NCBI GenBank assembly: GCA_026119935.1
Contig: JALRMH010000019.1
Span: forward strand, 434,001 to 498,000
Origin: Endothia cerciana
Taxonomy: Eukaryota; Ascomycota; Sordariomycetes; Diaporthales; Cryphonectriaceae
Direction: 5' to 3'
DNA length: 64,000 nt
Shown here: one piece after another, positions 59,639-64,000 of the stretch
Layout: each line of letters starts with the position of its first letter
Numbering within the stretch: the first letter of the stretch is position 1
Made by a program: the position numbers and the translations under genes
Notes under the pieces: generated by a model
Databases searched by the model: none
What the model saw: only the letters and a program-made list of their open reading frames with translations
What the model was told of the DNA's origin: nothing

Positions 59639-62600
59639 CCCACATCGTCGTGCTGTATCTGTCTCAGCACAGTGGTTTATAGTGGTTCCTATTTGTAAAA
59701 CTTTCCAGCTCCAGCGCACGTCTCCTCGCCCTCGCAGCCTGTATGCCCGCCATGACATGGCTGCACAGCTGTGACAGCACAACAATGCACAGCACAACAT
59801 TGCACAGCACCGCACAGCACTGCACAGTACATGGATTATGGGAACCCCCGGGCCCATAAAATGCTCGTTTCGACATGTGGTTCAACCGGAGGCTCTGAGG
59901 CGTATGCCGTTGCATGAATAAGGTAGCAGTAAGAGATGCCACTGCAACGAATAACAAGCCTTAGTTATTGCACGAGTGTCACTGCCCGCCCTCTACCACT
60001 ACAGATGTACACCTGCCATCCTGACTGACATTAGCTAATAGGAGATTCCCCCAACCAGCTGCGCACGCTGAGATCGAAGTCATGGTGACGATGATGCCAT
60101 GCCACGCCATCGTCCACCTTTCCCCTCCCGCAGCAGAGGGGTCGGAAAAACCCACCCGACTGCCCCGGAACAAAGGAGCTGGGCTTTGGCGCCCTCGTGA
60201 AGGGGGGAGGGGGGAGCGATGCGGTCGAGACCTCGCAGCCCCAAGCACTGTGGGTACAACGTAGTTCTCCACGGTGCTAAGGGGGCAGTCTCCGTGGGAT
60301 AACAACACAGCACAGGCATGGCATGGGCATCTGTCGGTGAACGACCAGCACACATCACCAGTCTGTTCCGTTCAGCCCGACTCGAGCCAGGCCGTCAGGC
60401 ACGTCAGCATCATATACTATGTAGCTCCGTCCAGCGTCATCCGTCCTTACCGTGGCTAGCCCTGCACCGCCCCATCTCATGACGCCCCCTGATGGCGACC
60501 ACGCAGCAGAGGGCACAGAGGAGCCCTCTCTGGACTCAGGAACACCAAACCACCGACGGGAGGACCTCACCTCGCACTACCAGCCAAGACGTGCTTGCTA
60601 GCCATGTCGACGTTATCAGGACGCCGGGACACCCTGAGGTGTATACCCCCTCAAGCACCAAGATAGCCTGACGCAGCGGCCGAACCCCTTCCGAGAGAAG
60701 CGTCGATGATGCTGTCCAGCCAAGAATGAGCAACCGCTCCTGTGAGACATGAAGGGGTTTCCATTACACAACAGCCAATTTTTCTCTTCTAAAACTGCTT
60801 GGCTGGAGAAATTGCATCATCCTTCACTATGATGGGGCAGCTCTGGACCAGCACCCAACCGGTCGATCCGGTCGCGAGCGCGGACCGAAACTCTACCGCA
60901 TTCGTCACCAAGCTGCCGGCTCTCAAGAAACTTTGTTCCTGAATTTCCCACTTCTGACTTTGACAGCTCGAAGCAATCCGGGGCCCCTAAGGACAGCCCT
61001 GGCAGGTGCAAGGTCTTTCCTTGCAGTGAGTGGACCATGGAGCCGCAGGCTCTTACAGAGCACGATCGACGCCTTCCGACGACACGAGGTCTCCTGATCT
61101 CATCAATGTTTCCCAAGATAGAAGCAAAACTGGGCTAGAGGGTTGGGTCACCCAGACGAGGATGACTGTTGCTGCATGAGCATCAACAGAAGCGGAAAAA
61201 AGGAGGGCGAAAAAGAAAAAAAAAAAATTTTTCTCCAGTCTTTCGGCCCGAGGCCGATGACACAGCCAGGTCGCCATGCGGCCTTTTTCCCAGAGGCCTG
61301 ACGACTGACGCCATCAGCTTTCGCACCTCCTGGGAAGGTGATGGCGTGTCTCTGTCCGTGAATCTTCACGGCGGAGGCAAGCCGCGAAGCACACGCAGCC
61401 GACTGACCGAGCGGGCTCTGTGTTTCAAGGTTTCAGATGTGGTTTACTGGATCTCTCCATCGGACTGCGTCAATGGCCACGGGTTCTTCCATGATTCGAA
61501 GTCCCAGCGGGCAGCTTCTACATTCTGTCCAGACCCTTTTGAGGCGGTGTTCAGGCCCCTTGATGTCAGGGCAGAGCACTAAACTTCAGGGTCCCAGAAG
61601 CTTGAGATCTTGATGGACGGCCTCGTCGGTCTTTTCTGAACCGGTAGCATCTTTACTACCCGGCTGTCTCTCCCTAGATACCGCCCGCCGTTTAGCCGAA
61701 GCAAACGGAACATCCTGCCCGAATCCGGTAATTCCAGGGCTCAGTTTACAAACGAGACGTGGGGGGTTACGATCCTTTCCCGCCGAGTAACGGCTCCGTT
61801 CCCACCTCAAGTCTGCATCTGGCTGCGCAGGCGCGAGCAAATTCTCGAAGGACCACCCGCCACGACTCATCCTGTCGGCCGCATCACAGGCGGCCGCGCG
61901 TGAACACGGGCAATTCAAGACAGACGGGATGGATGCGTGATACAGAGGCACGCACGGCTGGGGGAGATCATGGTATCCGGGCCTTCACGGTACTCTCAAC
62001 AACCCCCGCGTCTTGGTTTCACGAGCCCGAGTATGTTGCGCCCCGTCCAACGTGCGAAGGCTCCTACCCATTATCTGGCGGGACAGTATTGCACTTCATC
62101 AAGCCACGCTGCAAGCAGGCTCGCTAACACCGTTTTCGTTTCGTTGGTCCCGGGCATCCCCTTTTCGGCATCCCGTCCAGGGGATCTGCGGGAGCACCGT
62201 ACGGGGGAGGCACCAGGGCGGCGCGCCGCCCCCTCCATCCCACGCGCCCAAGAGATGAAGATTAGACCCAGGAGAGGCCGAAGAAATCTTCCCACCTCGC
62301 TTGAGATCCCCTTGTCACCCACCTAGGCTGCAAATCCCCAACAGCACACGCTGCAGGGCATGCGGCCCCTATGCGTTGCATTCCGAACGGAGCCGTTTTG
62401 GTCCTGACACCCGCGGCACCGGGAAGGCGGCGGGGCCAGAGGCTTCACCGTCCGCTCAGTATCCACTGTTGGGCGTTCCCGCGAGGCCACAAGTCCACAA
62501 GTTGAAAAAGTCTCAAACCTTCCGGAAGGACACCTAGAACTCACAATCTCCGGCACGGTACGGTCCATCTGTGTCAAATGTCGCTAACAGCCATCGGTGA

Positions 62601-64000
62601 AGGACATCTTGACCGCTCGCAAGGCGCTCAGATGTGATTGTGAACTGTCACATCCGGCCCCGCTCTGGAGTTCCTCAACATCGCCCGAAATCCGCCCTTT
62701 GGGATCGTAGGCGCACTTACTGTGTACGGCCCAAAAGCGAAACAAGGCTATCATCACACCACACTAGGCATGCACATATGACAATTTTTCATTGCTTTTT
62801 TCCAGCTGTTGCCTAGACGAGGGAAGGATAGGAACGGGCGTCCGAGACAATGGGGATGTGCGTGAAGTTGATTCACTGGATCACGATGGGGAATCGGGTG
62901 ATTGTATGTGATCGGTGTGATGGAGCGCACAGAGGGATCTGCCGGGTCATATTGATTCTCGAAATTTCTTTGGACCCCTGCCTTCCAGACAATGTGATAT
63001 CGCCCTCACCGACACCGACAATGAGACCACGGCTTTTTGGTCGCGAAGTGGAAGACTGCGCCAGCCGCACAACAGTCCCAGGGCAAAAAGCTACCCAGCC
63101 CGACCGAATCCTTCGGCCCCCGAGTGAATCTCACGAGATTTTCTCGCTAGAGCCCGTGCGAACCAGCATCGATGTCCGGCCACAATCGGTTGGGAGAGGT
63201 TGTTTGTGGGGAATCCCTGAGCCTGCAGGGACCCTTGAGGCCCAGGGTGCAAGGAGGCAAGGGACAATATGTACGTCCTCACGGGTTGTGACTTGGGGGC
63301 CGGATCTCAGCGATGGGGGAAACGGTGGGAATTCGTTTCGGTCTCTTATCTCCTTCCTTCCGCTGAGCTGGATCTGGAAACATAAGCGGGCCGCTACCGA
63401 CAGAGTACAGGCACTGGAGGAAGCCGCCCAGAGACGTGATGGTGGTGACTGCTCGTGGCGAGAACTCCATATGGGGGGGATACAGTGAGGACCTCGATGG
63501 CATGGCCAAGACCACAGAAATGCGTCTGGGCCCACGGCCATCGGAGGAGTGCCAGCCTGTCTAGCTCGGTCACTCCTTTTCCAATCCCGCCGCCAATCAT
63601 CCGCGGACAGCCAACCTCGAGTCAGGTTCATGGCGTACGTCGTGACTGTGTTCTAGCCCATCAGGGTCCCCTGCAGGAGGACACCCTCTCCTCCCTTGCG
63701 ATAACTTCAAGAACTGGGTCGGAGCCGTCAGGGCCCTCGTCAGACACCCTCCCCGGCTGCAGGTACGCCCAGTGGCTCACGGGCACGGGGGAACGGACCA
63801 GCTTAATGATTCGATACCAGTATCAGCCATACGGTATTCGGGGGCTAAGCACACCACCACCAGCGGATGTTCTTATCGCAATCTAGGGCGTTTTACTATG
63901 TAGGTGGGATGCGTGAGAGTAGTAATCAAGGCCAATCAGACCCCGCCCCGCGCCCGAGATTTCGACGTCAACGCATGCACGTCGGTAATTATGGGCTGCC
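57240..64000. other. 6.8 kb right end with no supported gene
   Basis: Upstream of the Ecl1-like gene I see no gene on either strand up to the window edge. The longest frame (240 codons, minus, 58363-59085) is His/Pro/Arg/Ser-rich low complexity and may be leader or chance. Notable sequence features are a (GCA)16 repeat at 59591-59638, T/C-rich tracts near 59286-59320, and GCACAGCACA repeats near 59780-59830. A gene could begin or end beyond position 64000. Confidence 0.45.
59591..59638. repeat. (GCA)16 trinucleotide repeat
   Basis: Sixteen perfect GCA units (48 bp). Depending on frame it reads poly-Ala, poly-Gln or poly-Ser, but no convincing gene covers it. Confidence 0.95.

Noticed and set aside
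1..64000. CRISPR arrays, bacterial operons, prophage or intact transposons
   Set aside because: Intron-bearing genes of eukaryotic families throughout; no regularly spaced direct repeats, and no transposase, integrase or reverse-transcriptase motif in any frame.

Overview
The window looks like nuclear chromosomal DNA of a filamentous ascomycete (Pezizomycotina, probably Sordariomycetes). Genes carry short GT-AG introns of about 50-110 nt with CTAAC/CTGAC-type branch points, coding DNA is GC-rich, spacers hold mononucleotide and microsatellite runs, and the gene content is typical of filamentous fungi (peroxin 26, Far1-like RING/PH/vWA scaffold, Ecl1-type zinc protein, YDG/SRA protein). I joined exons by hand from splice signals, reading phase and family similarity. 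Every model given with an exon list closes in frame. No tRNA, rRNA, CRISPR array or intact transposon was recognised.

Layout. 1-4996 is gene-poor with short broken coding-like stretches. 4997-24509 is the gene-dense part: an unknown 203-aa protein (-), a YDG/SRA protein (-), a pinin-domain protein (-), Rds3/PHF5 (+), peroxin 26 (-), mitochondrial ribosomal protein mL46 (-), a RING+PHD protein resembling PHRF1 (-), ribosomal protein eL43 (-) and a saccharopine-dehydrogenase-like oxidoreductase (+). 26469-32416 holds an RMD1/DUF155 protein (+), an INO80F/HMG-box protein (-) and chaperonin subunit CCT theta (+). About 8.2 kb without a convincing gene follows (32417-40617). Next come the long RING-PH-vWA scaffold gene (40618-44550, +) and a Drs2-type P4-ATPase (46959-51259, +). 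The right end is again gene-poor, with an N-terminal remnant of an acyltransferase (about 51931-52209) and one Ecl1-family zinc protein (56057-57239, -).

The genes do not form one pathway. They are mostly housekeeping genes of RNA processing (pinin, Rds3), chromatin and transcription (SRA, RING/PHD, INO80 subunit), translation (mL46, eL43), protein folding (CCT8), peroxisome biogenesis (Pex26), membrane lipid asymmetry (Drs2) and signalling (Far1-like). Three divergent pairs share upstream regions of about 650-750 bp: pinin/Rds3, eL43/oxidoreductase and INO80F-HMG/CCT8. I found no clearly new multi-gene system. The best leads are the SRA protein, the scaffold with a degenerate vWA metal site, the RING finger split by a long insertion, the microexon structure of the eL43 gene, and the large low-coding intervals.
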